Assembly: GCA_022577435.1 (NCBI GenBank) | Contig: JAKOON010000012.1 | Location: 18,932,585-18,996,584, forward strand | Direction of reading: 5' to 3' | DNA: 64,000 bases | From: Embiotoca jacksoni | Lineage: Eukaryota; Chordata; Actinopteri; Embiotocidae | Shown here: in pieces, positions 29,290 to 41,500 of the stretch | Numbering within the stretch: the first letter of the stretch is position 1 | How the letters are laid out: each line of letters begins with the position of its first letter | Program-made: the position numbers and the translations under genes | Notes under the pieces: generated by a model | Seen by the model: only the letters and a program-made list of their open reading frames with translations | Database searches by the model: none | Told to the model about the DNA's origin: nothing

Positions 29290-31325
29290 CAGCTGACCAA
29301 AGTTGGTCGTTTTAACCCATTTTATTGTATCTTAATTCACCGACCCCTCTGGTTTTAATAGCTCTTTTATATGTGAGTTCCTCAATCATTAGTTTGGACA
29401 GAATTGTCATGGCTGATGATTTTAACATTTACGTTAATGATGCCTCTTGCAGCTTTGGAGCAGATTTTTTTTAGCGTCACTAAGTCTTTTAATTTTATTT
29501 TACATGTGTCCACTCCCACACACATTACACATAAGGGGCCACACATTAGACCTTGTTTTTACGCTGGGCTTAAATATTGACTCCATTTGCTCTGAGGAGG
29601 TGCACTGTACTGATCACAAATGTGTCTTGTTCAACATGTCTTTTAACTTTTACTCAAACAATGACTGCAATAGTTTTCTCTCTTTCTTTGTGGACAAAAT
29701 AAGAGATGTCAGGGTTGGCATCATCCCCTTGTCCACTCCTTCCAACCCAGCCGCCAACTTTAGAATGTTTTGCTCTTATTTCCTTGCAAGACCTCATCGA
29801 CCTGCCGAGCACAATAAAACCTTCTTCAAGCCCGGTACACATCTTACCAAATTCCCTCCTTAAAGATGTAATGGGCTCTGTTAGCCCCTGCCTAGTTCCT
29901 ATTATAAACAGGTACCTGCAATCTGTCTGTGTCTCAGCTTACTTTAAGCATGCAATCGTCCAGCCACTTCTGAAAAAAACTCACCTCGATCCATCCTAAT
30001 TACAGGCCTATATCCAATCAGCTCACTGCCGCTTTGACTGAACACCACATCTTTGAAAAATTACAGTCGGGGTTCCGTCAGAAACACTCCACCGAAACAG
30101 CTCTTCTGAGTCTCCAATGACATAATGATGTCTGCCGATCGGGGTAATTTGCTCCATTCTGGTGCTATTGGACCATTTGACACTGTTTAGCACAATATCT
30201 TAATTGAGAGGCTCAGGCAGTGGGTGGTACCGCCCTGGACTGGTTCTCCTCCTATTTGTTGGTTGGAGGTTTTGTGTGTCGCTGGGTCCCTACATGTCTG
30301 AAATGAGTGCTCTTCCCTGTGTTTGCCTCAGGGCTCTGTCCTGGGTCCCATTATATTTGCACTGTATATGCTCCCTATAGGCCAAGTTGTGAAGCAGTTC
30401 AAAGGAATCTCCTATCACTGTTACGGTAATGACATGCAACTTTACACGTCTTTTAAACCTGACGAGACTTGACGTATTGCACAAATGTCGAACTGCCATC
30501 AAGGACTGGACAGCTGACAACTTCCTACAGCTTAATGCAGACAAGACTGAGGTCTTGATCGTACCTTCAGACGGTGTAGCCACAAAGGTTGCACAGCGCT
30601 TTGGATCCCTTTCCTCATCCATTCAGTCCAACCTTAGAAACCTTGGTGTTAGTTTTGACCAATTCATGTTTTTTTCAGCAACATGTCAAATCAGTCACTT
30701 GTACATGCATCTTTCACCTCAGAAACATTGCCAAACAAAAATCTGTTGTTTCAAAACTGGAACTGGAAATTATCATTCACGTCTTTATATCATCCCAACT
30801 TTTTATTGTGACTCCTTTCTCGCATGCCTCAGCAACTCATCTCTGGACCGTCTACGGCTGGTCCAAAGTGCTGCTGCGAGGCTCTTAACCAGGTCTAGCA
30901 GAATGACTCACATAACCCCCATTTTATCCTCCCTTCACTGGTTGCCCATCAGGTTTAGGATTCAGTTCAAAATCCTTGTTCTTACCTATAAGGTCAGGCC
31001 CTGGAGTATATAACTGACCTGCTCCATCATTATACAACCTGGAGGTCACTCAGGTCTTCTGATCAGGGCTTGCTGGCTGTCCCACGCACCTGTTAAAAAC
31101 AAAAGGTGATCGCACCTTTGAAATGGAGGGTCAGACTCTGTGGATCGCTCTTCCCCTTGATTTACGTTTGGCAGTGTCTGTTGACGATTTCAGTGGCCTG
31201 TTGTTCTGTAGTGTGATTATTTAGTTGCTTTTATATGTTGTTGTATTCTTCTGTTATTTCTACCGTGAAGCACTTTGTGACTTCGCCAGTGAAAGGTTAT
31301 TAAAAGAACTTGACTTACTTACTTA
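29290..31325 (+). mobile_element. L2-type LINE, decayed
   Basis: In order on the plus strand: endonuclease C-terminal part ('GHTLDLVFTLGLNIDSI', 'CTDHKCVLFN', about 29530-29640), linker, RT ('LPQGSVLGPIIFALYMLPIG' at about 30325-30385; 'HCYGNDMQLYTSFKPDE' at about 30415-30470) and the C-terminal block ('LVQSAAARLLTRSSRMTHIT', 'LSSLHWLPIRFRIQFKILVL', 30855-30995). The 3' UTR ends 'gcactttgtgacttcgccag' near 31290, with an 'acttacttactt' tail. The catalytic YADD box reads YGND. Stops and frameshifts occur throughout. It differs from the LINE at 1.3-4.9 kb in its linker and 3' UTR, so it is a separate lineage. Confidence 0.8.
30020..31013 (+). pseudogene. L2-type reverse transcriptase remnant
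   Basis: The RT is spread over three frames. It includes 'GSVRNTPPKQLF' (the conserved 'GFRxxHSTETAL' region, degraded), 'QGSVLGP' and the altered active site YGND. The segment 30429-31013 is open for 194 codons and covers 'CRTAIKDWTADNFLQLNADK' through 'PIRFRIQFKILVLTYK'. The loss of both active-site aspartate context and frame makes it non-functional. Confidence 0.75.
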
Positions 31326-31423
31326 ACAATTAATAACTTACTTTTAATAACTTAAGTGTATTTTTCTTCACTGATGTAAAGCTTGACTCTGATTCATCTA
31401 CAGTGATTTTGATTTGTCTACAA

Positions 31424-31502
31424 CAGGGGCCTCCAACCTTTATCCTCTGAGAGCTCTTTTGATCTACTGCGTAGATTGTGATATAATGGTTGGAGACTGC
31501 TG
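31424..31502. mobile_element. 79-bp hAT-type MITE with perfect 8-bp target duplication
   Basis: The left end 'caggggcctccaacc' and right end 'ggttggagactgctg' form an imperfect 15-bp terminal inverted repeat. The element is flanked on both sides by 'gtctacaa' (31416-31423 and 31503-31510). An 8-bp duplication and CAGNG ends are the signature of the hAT superfamily. A related end ('ggttggagacacctggtct') occurs at about 33973-33992. Confidence 0.85.
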
Positions 31503-31917
31503 GTCTACAATAACCCAAGACCTGATTTTGACTATTTCCACAATAACTTGAAGTTTGACATGATAGTTATTTGATACACCTTTTTGTCTGTGTTGATTTA
31601 AGGCTTGACTGGGGTTTAACTGCAAAACAGCAACTGACTTGCACAACTTGACCTGTTCTGGTTTATAATGGTCAGGATTGACTTGGGTTTGTGTTCAATA
31701 ACTTATGAGTTGATCCTTGTTTCAAATATCATGAGTATTCACTTGGATTGTTCTCTAATGTCTGGAGACATGAATTAAATTATTCTCTAATGCAATTATT
31801 GATTCAGATTTGTTACTAATGACCTGCCACTTTATGCATCACTAGTCTCCATTGTCTTAATTGCCTACTTGTGTCCATTGACTAAAGAGGTACATTCTGT
31901 AATAACTTGCAACCTGA

Positions 31918-32458
31918 TGTTATGACCACCAAGGCCTAACATAACCAACAGTCAAAATAAGGTTGCAGCCAAAAAATAACAAGGTTTATTTACAAGCAAA
32001 CATAATGTTATACATTTCTGCCACAAAGACACAAAATACTGATGAGGCGGCCAAAATGAACAAAAACAAGGGAAATCATTCAGTCCAAACCGCATAGGGT
32101 CGTCGGAACTGGTGTCTCCACTCTAACCTAAGGGAACCACAAAACTAAACCTCACAGAACAAAAAATGTGAAAAAGAAACTGCTGAATCATCAGAAACAA
32201 CAGAGACAACCACACTGGGACTCCAGATCCCTGCCAAGCAAAATGTCTTCTTCTTCTACTGCTGCAGGATGGGAGAGAGGATGGGAGAGCGGGAGGGAGA
32301 GCAGAGCGGGAGGGAGCGAGTCAGTTCACGCCCCTCCTTTATTGGCTCCACTCCAGTCGGCTGATCAGGTACACCTGAGGGAGAGAGACAGACAACATGA
32401 GTCAGGGCAAGGAGCAGCCAGGTACAGGTCTTGACCAGCAGAGGGGGAGAATGTAACA
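31918..32458 (-). mobile_element. Probable solo LTR
   Basis: The segment begins 'tgttatgaccacc' and ends 'gagaatgtaaca', giving TGTTA...TAACA termini. It is flanked by 'ctga' and 'ctca', a possible 4-bp duplication with one mismatch. On the minus strand an AATAAA (31985-31990) lies about 70 bp before the end, as expected for the R/U5 part of an LTR. It has no coding capacity and no internal region on either side, so it probably arose by LTR-LTR recombination. It is not similar by eye to the LTR at 49306-49737. Confidence 0.6.
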
Positions 32459-32610
32459 CTCATCTATAATGATTTGAATTTATATTTGGGCTTGTGTTTA
32501 ATGACGACACCTGTCCAGACATACTTGTCTCTAAGTCAACTCAAGATCTGACTTGCATTAGATTCTGAAGACTCAAGACTTAACTTGTAGTGAAAACACC
32601 CCGACGGCTG

Positions 32611-35600
32611 CTTCGCAAACTAACTGACTTGTTGGGACCTATTTTCATGAACTCACTGCATTCAAATGCACCCTGGCCAGTTCACTGCTGTGAGCCAAGT
32701 ACACGTCCGTATTTCCATGGCTTTTGAATACCTGTGGTGCACATGGAAGTGGTAGGAACAGAAAGACTACATTATCATATATTACAGGTTGGTTTGTCTG
32801 AAGTTTTGACAATCGTGGCCAATCACATGCGCGCTCTTCATCCCTCTAAAACACCGGGCTCCCCTCATCATGATGCACTGACAGTTTTGGAAACTTTTTC
32901 TGAGAAAACTTTTTTGTTTGAGATGTGCATTCAAACTATGAATATAGCTGCTCAAAAGTAAGACAAAGAGAGGATGATATCATTTTTAAGTAGAACTCAT
33001 TTGAAATTGTTTTTATGCACATTAGCACACAACTGTATCTTCACAATGATTCATTGAATACCACTGTAGTGACATACAATAGATGTAGAAGACAAAAGCA
33101 ATTCCAGATTTCTCATCTTGTATTCTCTGAAATTGATTAAAGTTAAGTTTCATTCAAAGTAGATTTGAATGTGTTTAAGTTACTGACAATTTGGTAAAGA
33201 TCTTGCCTGCGTAATTTTGACATTGCAACATAGAGGTGACCCTGGAAATGATCCAGGGTAATTTTCTGTATCTACAATTACACCAATGTGCTTTAAATGC
33301 ACAATGCAGTAACGCAACTTGTGTGGCCAAACTGGTTTGAAAAGTGTTAAATAAAGTGTTATACTATAACTGTTTCCCCTATCATTATCTTGGGAAAAGA
33401 ACAAAATACAACTGTACTCACACAACTGCAGTTACTACTATTTCTTTACTTAGTTCCTGTGCTCAGTATGAGAGTTGCGCACCCCTTTCTCTGTCACTAC
33501 AAGTCACGCTATTTTGTGTGTTTCTCTGCACAAATGTTGTGGTCCAACTGAAAATATGTATGTTATTTACCTAATTTATGAGCACCCCTTTCTTTCCACC
33601 TCAATGTGAGATTATCTGCTGTGTTTTGCGGGTACATTGCAGGTTGCACGAGGTAAAGTCCTCTGATTTCTGTGTGTCAGTCACCATGTTAGTCCATCAG
33701 CGGTGCGGAGCAGACACAGGTGGAGGAGGACGAGCTTGAGATTGTATGCTCGTTAATCAATCGTGTTAACAGCATCATTCTCGAACAGTTTTAGAAAATA
33801 AATAAAATAAAAATGCTGAAATGGAACACCAAATGTACTTGGTTGGCCGACAATGTACCTGGGTGGCCTGCACAAGTAAGTATTTGTGTGGGAAACACTA
33901 CATATTGTTCAAACTTCCATTAGCTACTCAGAATTGGGTTGTGTTCTACTGATAGATCGCCATCTACAGGTTGGAGACACCTGGTCTACTGTATTTCCTA
34001 CCAGTGTGACTCATTGAGCGCAAAAAAGGAGCAAGGAGGAAGTAATATCAGGAAGTAATATCAGTGCCTTGCTGGAAAACTCTAGTTTACTGATTCAGCA
34101 CTGCATTTTACGGCCTCCAATGGCACAAAAGTAGAGATCTTTATCTGCTGTCATTTAAATATTCTACTGAAAAGAGAGTCATTTCCATTTCTGTCCATTA
34201 TGTTCTTTTGTTATTTATGTGCAAATCTGCAATGGATTTTTAGCGTTGGGAGATGTTTCCGTTCAAACACTGATCTTCAAGCTTTAAACCATTTAGAATC
34301 CAGTAAAATGCATTATCTACCACATTTATAATATCTGCTTATATTAATCACACAATCCACCTTAAATACATATGCATATCTACACGACAGTGATGCTGGG
34401 GAAGACGTATTGTTGTCGGGCATTGGGATATTAAGTCTGTCAACGTTTCAGTGCCGTTTGTGTTTGTGTGCTTCTTTGCTGTTTGTTGGCAGGATTACAA
34501 AAAAAACACCAACCAAATTTAGATGAAACTTGGTGGAGTGCAGCATGAGCAGGAAGAGGCTGTTACATGTTTGAGCAGATCTCAGTGACGGGACAGATCT
34601 ATGATTTTATTTTACTTTCATTAACATTGTGAGATCGCCTACTGAATGCCATACACCTTAAAATCAAAAATATGGCAATAAAGCTCAGTTATGGCAAAAC
34701 AGGCAATTCTTCATATCACAATTCACATACATAGGTACTAACGCTCCTCTGGGATATAGAGACACTTAATCAAACTTAATAGAGCAAGCAGTTGTGTTGG
34801 AGCACTCTGGGACATTGGTTTCAGAAAAGTACAACCTGTATAACGGCTGAGATGTGAGACTTCAGCTTGGAACAGGTGTATTTGGACATCATTTTAATAG
34901 TTTTAGAAATATATCCAGACAAATATATTGGTTACAGTTGCGGATCTGCATATCATTGGGAAGCGGACTGTTAGCCTTGGCAGAGATCTGCCCTCTCTGA
35001 GTTCCCTCTTTTATTTGAACTTCCAGTGACTATAGCCTCGTGGTTTATAGGGATCAGACAACAGACTTAATGAACCCTCTCTGACATAAAATTGTGTCTG
35101 GTAGACTTGCCTTACTTGTGTCACTTTACATCAAAACCAACTTTTTTTCCCCCCATATGATCTTACTTTATGGACCTGGTATACATTGAGATTTGACTCA
35201 CCATTTCAGGGTCAGACGCTGCTGACAGAGAGCATTTGCTGACGTCATGATTTGAATTTTACGTGGAGGGGAAGGATAAAATGGCCCTGCTAACCAACCG
35301 TCCTTCACCAATTAAGTGTGACATGGGTTTTTGTTCCTGGTGTGGCTCTCCAAGACGGCAATTCAAAACTAATCAAGTGCAATGCCTTATCATTCTTCAC
35401 ATTGTCCTCCTGCTGTTCCTTAACAACCTCTCATTTCCAACAATGGTCTTATTTAGCAACCGAGGAGATTCTACCCAGCAGCACTTTGCATCCTGGGAGA
35501 AGCCGGAGCATCAATGGACAGAGTGACAACATGACAGAGTGGCGAGGCTCCAAAATGTGTCTATTGCCAGTTAGATAATGGGTTATTTTGGGCGTCGAGA

Positions 35601-36384
35601 TCAATCTTCTACATCATTAAGTTGTGTGATGGGGATTTTTGCAGAGTGGCTAGCAGGGGGAGTCACTGAAGCTGAAATGAGGAATGTGACGAGAGCCCAG
35701 GCTGTGACATTCCAGTAGAGTGCAAAATGTGACTGCTGTCACACACCTAAAGCACTATTCTCATCAGATGCAGACATAGCTTTTTGTGGGTACGCTGGAA
35801 CACCTCTGTTACACACTGTATGCTGTAATTCTGTGAGACTATGTTTTTATCTCTTTGAAGAGAGGGGGAGGAGAGATGTTAATGACTCCCTGTGGCTTTA
35901 ATTAGAGTTTAAGAGGTTCCATTTCACATCTCTAAGGTATCCCATTGCTGTTTAATGTGATTTCATAATGCAGTACTGTACATAGATAATGCGGCAAAAA
36001 GGAAAAACAAATAAAGATAGAAGCAATCACACCAGGGTATGGCAAATGTGGGTTTTTGTTAAACAGCACAAAAGCCTTATACTTTATGTGGTTGGCAGTT
36101 CTTTATCAAAGGTTGACCCAAATATTTATAGATATAATCTGTTTATAAAATGTAATAATTGTTTATTACAACCAATTAATAAACCGTGCATAAAAAAAGT
36201 CACGTTTATCAGGCAAGTTTATCTTATTCTCAAGTAAGATGTACAGTGAAACAAAAATGAAGTATTTTTGCAAATAATATTACATTTGGTGATTTATGGG
36301 CAAGTAAAATAATGTTAAAGTTGATTCAGTGAGAAACTGGTAGCCAGTGTAAAAATCCGAGGACTGGAGTTACGTTTTTACATT
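32611..36384. other. About 3.8 kb without a recognised gene
   Basis: I saw no exon or RNA gene. The only repeat noticed is a possible hAT-type end near 33973-33992. Confidence 0.5.
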
Positions 36385-37030
36385 TTTTTTCTGTCGTCTT
36401 TACATGCCCCGATTAGCCGAGAGCATGTCAAGATTACATAACCGAAGTTCGAGGACAGACCCTTGCAGAACATTCCACGTTGTTGGGAGACACCTTGATG
36501 TGTAGCTACCAATTGATACAAAATGGTCTTTGTCAGGAAGGTAGGACTTGAACCAACTCAGTGCCACACCACAGAGACCAAACCAGTGATCAAGTCTGTC
36601 TATTATTATCAAATGCAGGGTAGGGGGAATCAAGTTCAGTAGCACAAGGACTTTTCCAGAAACTATGGTGAGATGGATGTCATTTATGACCTTGATAAGG
36701 GCAGTCTCAGTGTGCTGGTGGGACCATAGACTGTATCTAACGCTTGCTCCTCTGCAGCTCCTCCAAATGTCGTCACTTCTAGCGCCAACGATGGACCTCC
36801 TCTTTTTCCCGCTCCAACTACTTAAAAAAAAGTTATAGTTAGGGAGCACTGATTCGATAAGAGCTACTTATCTTCGAAAAGGGTTACTTTCATTTCATCA
36901 CGTTTCAGTTAAAAATATAATGCAGAGTTTATGATCTGTAATAAAATCCTTAATTTCAAAGGATTTGCCTGCCAAGGATCTTACATTCAGCAAACCCAAA
37001 GTGTATCGTATGAAGGGTGGGACCAGGTTT
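36385..37030 (-). mobile_element. L2-type LINE fragment with endonuclease start joined to RT middle
   Basis: On the minus strand 'LGLLNVRSLAGKSFEIKDFI' and 'TDHKLCIIFLTET' (about 37010-36895) are the N-terminus of an APE endonuclease, and 'LPNYNFF' (about 36845) continues it. About 100 bp that I do not recognise as LINE follows ('GARSDDIWRSCRGASVRYSL', 36790-36730). Then RT text starts abruptly: 'TETALIKVINDIHL', 'RLDHWFGLCGVALSWFKSYL', 'SIGSYTSRCLPTTWNVLQGS'. The endonuclease C-terminus, linker and RT N-terminus are missing. The RT ends at about 36390, before the YADD box. Confidence 0.7.
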
Positions 37031-38560
37031 AATTGTAGTCTGTGAACAAGGAACGGCAATTAAGTTGGATAATTGTGTAGCGTCGAGATGAGTACACCCC
37101 ATTGTGTCTATTTCTAATCAGAACGGGAATTGTACCTGGATTTGAGCTGCAGTGACGAGAAACAGCACTCGTGCCTTGTGTAATCAAATTAGCTTGAAAG
37201 GCATGCAACTCCCGCTTGTGGAGTCAGAGAGATGATGACAATCACTGCAGAAGCGCAAGGTTGATTCAACATTCCAAGACAAAAGCCATGAACTTGTGTG
37301 ATTGGGGTGGAATTCATCTTGTTTAGGAAGTTCAGGGAGGTTCCAAAGAAAAAGTAATCTTTGAGCCGTGTGTGCTGTTGCCTGATTCAGCTGAACCTGG
37401 GGGCAGTAGTGGGCTGGAAATTACATCTTGTATATTAGTTTTCCCCGGATTACTAATGCAGCTGGTAAAAGTTGAGTTTTTATGATTGCCTACGTTTAAT
37501 GTCGAGCACACACTACAGTAGCAGACACAGAACGTTTTACATGAAGGAGGTGAAGATCAGAGGTTTTGATATCCGGGAGGCAAGCAGCTGGATAGCAGAT
37601 TGTTAGGCACATGGATGTTTACAAGGCACGGACACCAGACCATAAGAACAGGTGGAGCGCTACCGTTTTCTCGCTTGGCTATTCGGGGCAGGTGCCACGT
37701 CACCTGGGCAAGGTTTGGCCAGAAACCAGGAGGGTTGAGTGGGGAGCTGCCTGCCAGCAACTTCCCAGACAGCAAAGGACATACAGTATCTGGCCAGCGC
37801 CCGCCATAATATTCATGACAGAGGAGGCCGGACCTGTCTGGATGGTGGTGGGCAACCTATCTCTGGTGTGTTTTTGTGGTGAGCCGAGACCATTCATCTC
37901 CTCCAAGAACTGAAATTCGATACTCAATTCAAGAGCTTCTGGAGATGACAACAAGGATTTACTTTATTTTTTTTGCCCTTTGTAAACTTGACCCAGGACT
38001 GTAAAGCGTAAAGTGTAGAGCGCGATAATGATTTCAGTTTTGCTCCAAGAATTTCCACTCGACATCCTTCAAGGCTTGGAAAGTGGTGGACACAATTGAT
38101 CCGCCTCCAGTGGTCATTTATCCAGGCCACAGCAGAGTACAACGGAAAGAGCAGTACCGGCTGGGAGATCGGCGTTTCTGTTTCTGTCCAATGTTAAGGA
38201 TCCCAGTGCATAGAGGTGTTTAGCCTGTGCTGCATCGCCAAGTGAAAGGACAAGAGCAAGTTAATATTTGCCTTTAAGCTCTTTACTCAGCTGCCTGATG
38301 CCATCGTGATGTTGTAAGCATGCTGGCAGGCAAAGAACACACCCAGCCATAAAAATAAAGGTCCAGGTGTCCTCGGTGGTTTGCTAGCAATAGCAGCAAG
38401 GCTAAAAACAATCTTGGCAAACATATAGTTCCTAGATTCAAATGTTCACAATCCAGGTGTCAGGAAAACAAATGGGTTGCTATTAAGACAGCGCTGTCTT
38501 AAAAGGCTAATAAAACCAGATAAAAAGGTCAAAAAGCCACCAAAACAAGTAGTATATCTG
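37031..38560 (-). other. Possible 5' leader of the L2-type LINE
   Basis: Immediately upstream (minus strand) of the endonuclease start lies about 1.5 kb with higher GC than its surroundings and many short open frames but no coding signal. Its position and composition suit a LINE 5' UTR, but I have no second copy to compare, so this is inference. It contains the palindrome at 38483-38502. Confidence 0.3.
38483..38502. repeat. 20-bp perfect palindrome
   Basis: 'ttaagacagcgctgtcttaa' equals its own reverse complement over all 20 bp. The flanking bases do not extend it. Confidence 0.9.
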
Positions 38561-41500
38561 TGTGTTGCTCTCCCAGTTACCTGGCATGATGGCCAGATTT
38601 AGACACCTTGAAACTCACAAATCTAAAGATGAAGCAAGAATGTTCACATGTGCTGAAGCAGATCTGTATTAGAATAAACAAACACACACAAAATATACTA
38701 CCGTATGTACATTGTACATTCCTGAGGTATATATGTGTTATAATACATACAATACATATACTATATTATACCTACTATGGTGTATGTACATTGTTTATAC
38801 AGCTCGATATCATTGCCTTCTGAACACTTGATTAACAGCAGATTAATTTATTGATTTGAAAGCTTTTGAATTATTGTTTAAATCCACTATAATGAAATAG
38901 TGCGGTTGGTCGGAGCACAACAAAGTACCTTTCAGAATACAAATGAACCCATGTTTGATTGGCAGCTTTCTCAGCTGCCCAAACAAATTGCACGAACCAG
39001 AGTTTGCTGAAAACAAACTAACTAGTTTGGGTGTACCTGTAGTGCCTTTTTTTTTTTAAAGTTTTATTATGCATTTAATACATGCATTACAGTGCAGTCA
39101 AATATAGCAGTGGAGCATTTTATTACATCAATGTCCAAGCTCGCGATGGAATGAAAGGCAAACAAACACAAATACTTACAAGCAAATTAATATGAACACC
39201 ACATAACCACTCATGTATGCATGACCTTGTTGGGACACAAGCGCATTCTTACAATGCTCCCAGATGTGTGTGCTCATTTGCCTTGGCAGCCTCGAGTCAA
39301 CTACAGTTTGTGAGTTCATAAATCAGTGTTTGTGTCTTTGGATGTGTGACATTTGATGCTCTTTAAGGGGCGATGGGTGGGCTGAAGAGCAGGGGAATGC
39401 AGCCTGAGAGGAGTCGAGGAGCTCCGAGAGGCATTTATCCAGATGTCGACAATAAGAGGCATCTTGTCAGCGTAACTCAGATTCCTGTGCCGGCTCTCGC
39501 AAACACAACATCCCTGTGAACGTTATGGAAACATTTCACACAGACGATCAATGCCCTCAGCTTTCAGAGGATCATCAATAACAGGCGGCCCCTCTGTGTT
39601 CAGATGAGATTTCACATGTCAGGTGTTTGATTAGCCAGGCTGCACTGCTGAGCTGTGTCAGATGCAGCACTGTCAGAGCAGGAGCTCCCCGTTAATGATG
39701 CCTGCTCTGCTCTTTGTTACAGCATGATCCCCTCAACATGGAAACCTGAACTGAGCCCCATGCAGGTGGCCTCTGTCAGTGCAGCACAGATGAAAGAAAA
39801 GACCATTTCAAATAATTAATATGGTCTATTAGGCTAAGTATTTAGCAACAGGACATTTTTATAGCTCTTTTAATGGTCTTGATATACTCAAGTACAGCAC
39901 AGACACCATCAAAAACATCAAATCCCAGCCATAATTTATAACTATATTTTATTTTAAATTTGGAGCAGTTTACCAGATATTTCTGTGATGATTCAAAGGC
40001 TTTATTCAGACTGCAGGTAAATCAGATTCATTTCTCAGATCAGATCTTTAGGACAAGACTGTCCACACTATTATTTGCAAGTGAGCGGATCAAAGTTAGA
40101 GGTACTTAACATATTTGTTAAAGCTCAGTAGTATAGCTTGCTCTCGAATTACATTTCCCTCACACTGTTGGCTTTGTTGCATCCGTTTACTGGAATGTAG
40201 CTTAATGTGCTCAGTTATGCCCAACTTCAAACCGCAGCAGAGGTGTAATCAGCTGAAGTGAAACCACCTGTGTTGATGAGCAGACTTTTTAATTTTTTTT
40301 TATTAGATTAAACATAGTTTGGACAAGACTGTACTGTACATTGTTATACTCACGCAGTGTTTTTCAGTCAGTAATTACCTCTCTGGTAGCTTTCATTATT
40401 ACACACTTTTCCTGTGCTGGATTCAAATTACCTTCATACCCATGAGGTTTTCACAGAAAAACAAGCAGCATATTTTTGTCATTGATAGAAGCCTCCCTAT
40501 CTACTGAAAGCTCTCCTATAACCATATTAAATCTGGGTTGTTACTGTTATTGTAGCCTCAATATTTTCCCCTGCTGCAGCTCCAAGTGGTTGATCCATGT
40601 CGCAGAACTCTGCGACCCATATTATTAAAACACACTCACTATCCCCAACAGTAATTACAGGTACTGGCATAAGTATAAGGACAGAGATCTAAATTGAAAT
40701 CAGATCACAGGTTGAGCAGATCTGTTGGTATTTTTTGGGGCCGGTAAGGACCACCATGGATAGCACCACCACCAAAACTGTGCCTACAAGTTAAGATAGA
40801 AGTTGTGGGTGTATTTGACTGGACCAGATAAAGAGTTGGGTCTACCCAGTTTTTATACACTGGTAACCTGCCTGTAAAACAAAACAAGACCAATGGATTA
40901 TCTACCTGTCTTTGGGATTCACTCAGGTCTTCCAGTATCACATAGCTGGCTTACTTTAAACCAAAATAGATCTCCATGGTAACTTGTTTTGCACAAATAA
41001 CCTGTTTCAGAGCAGGTGAACTTATGGTAAGAGATGAAAACCTCTCAAGAGTCCAACTATTGACCAATTAGATCTCTGGAAATATAAAGTGATCATTCCT
41101 ACACCACCCTGAGAGGAGCACAGAGGTTTAAAATGAACTGACAAATAATAAAGAGCAACAGATACCTTAATAGATGTGTCAAATAATTTTGCTGTTCCCT
41201 GAAGATGTGAATTGTAAATATTTCTTTGTGAGTAGTGAGTCACTGTAGCATCCAGGCAGTCTTCCCGAAACCATCCGATTCTGTGGTGATAGTGTTGATT
41301 AGGTTGGTCAGTATTAGGCATGAGGAGTGACGGTACAAATATCAGCACAGGTCACAGAATGTGATGGGGGACAGATTTCAGTGTAACACAGCTGTCAGTT
41401 TTTTGCAGTTTGGTAGAGTTTACATTTTCTCGTCCTGCTGTTAGTTACTAGTTGCTTTGTTTTTAATTGATGATTGTTAAGTTAGATTGCATGTTATCAG

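Larger units (their letters stand above)
31326..32610. repeat. Diverged minisatellite-like tract (CTTGA-rich), interrupted by two insertions
   Basis: The words 'gacttggg', 'aataactt', 'cttgactgg', 'gactcaagacttaacttg' and similar recur every 25-40 bp across 31326-31915 and again at 32459-32610. They resemble a 'gacttgagacttgacttg' minisatellite seen in fish DNA, but units have diverged too far to count. A 79-bp hAT MITE and a 541-bp LTR have inserted into it. Confidence 0.45.

Noticed and set aside
40705..41348. Minus-strand open frames, the longest 108 residues
   Set aside because: No recognised motif; possibly repeat-derived, but not supportable as a gene.
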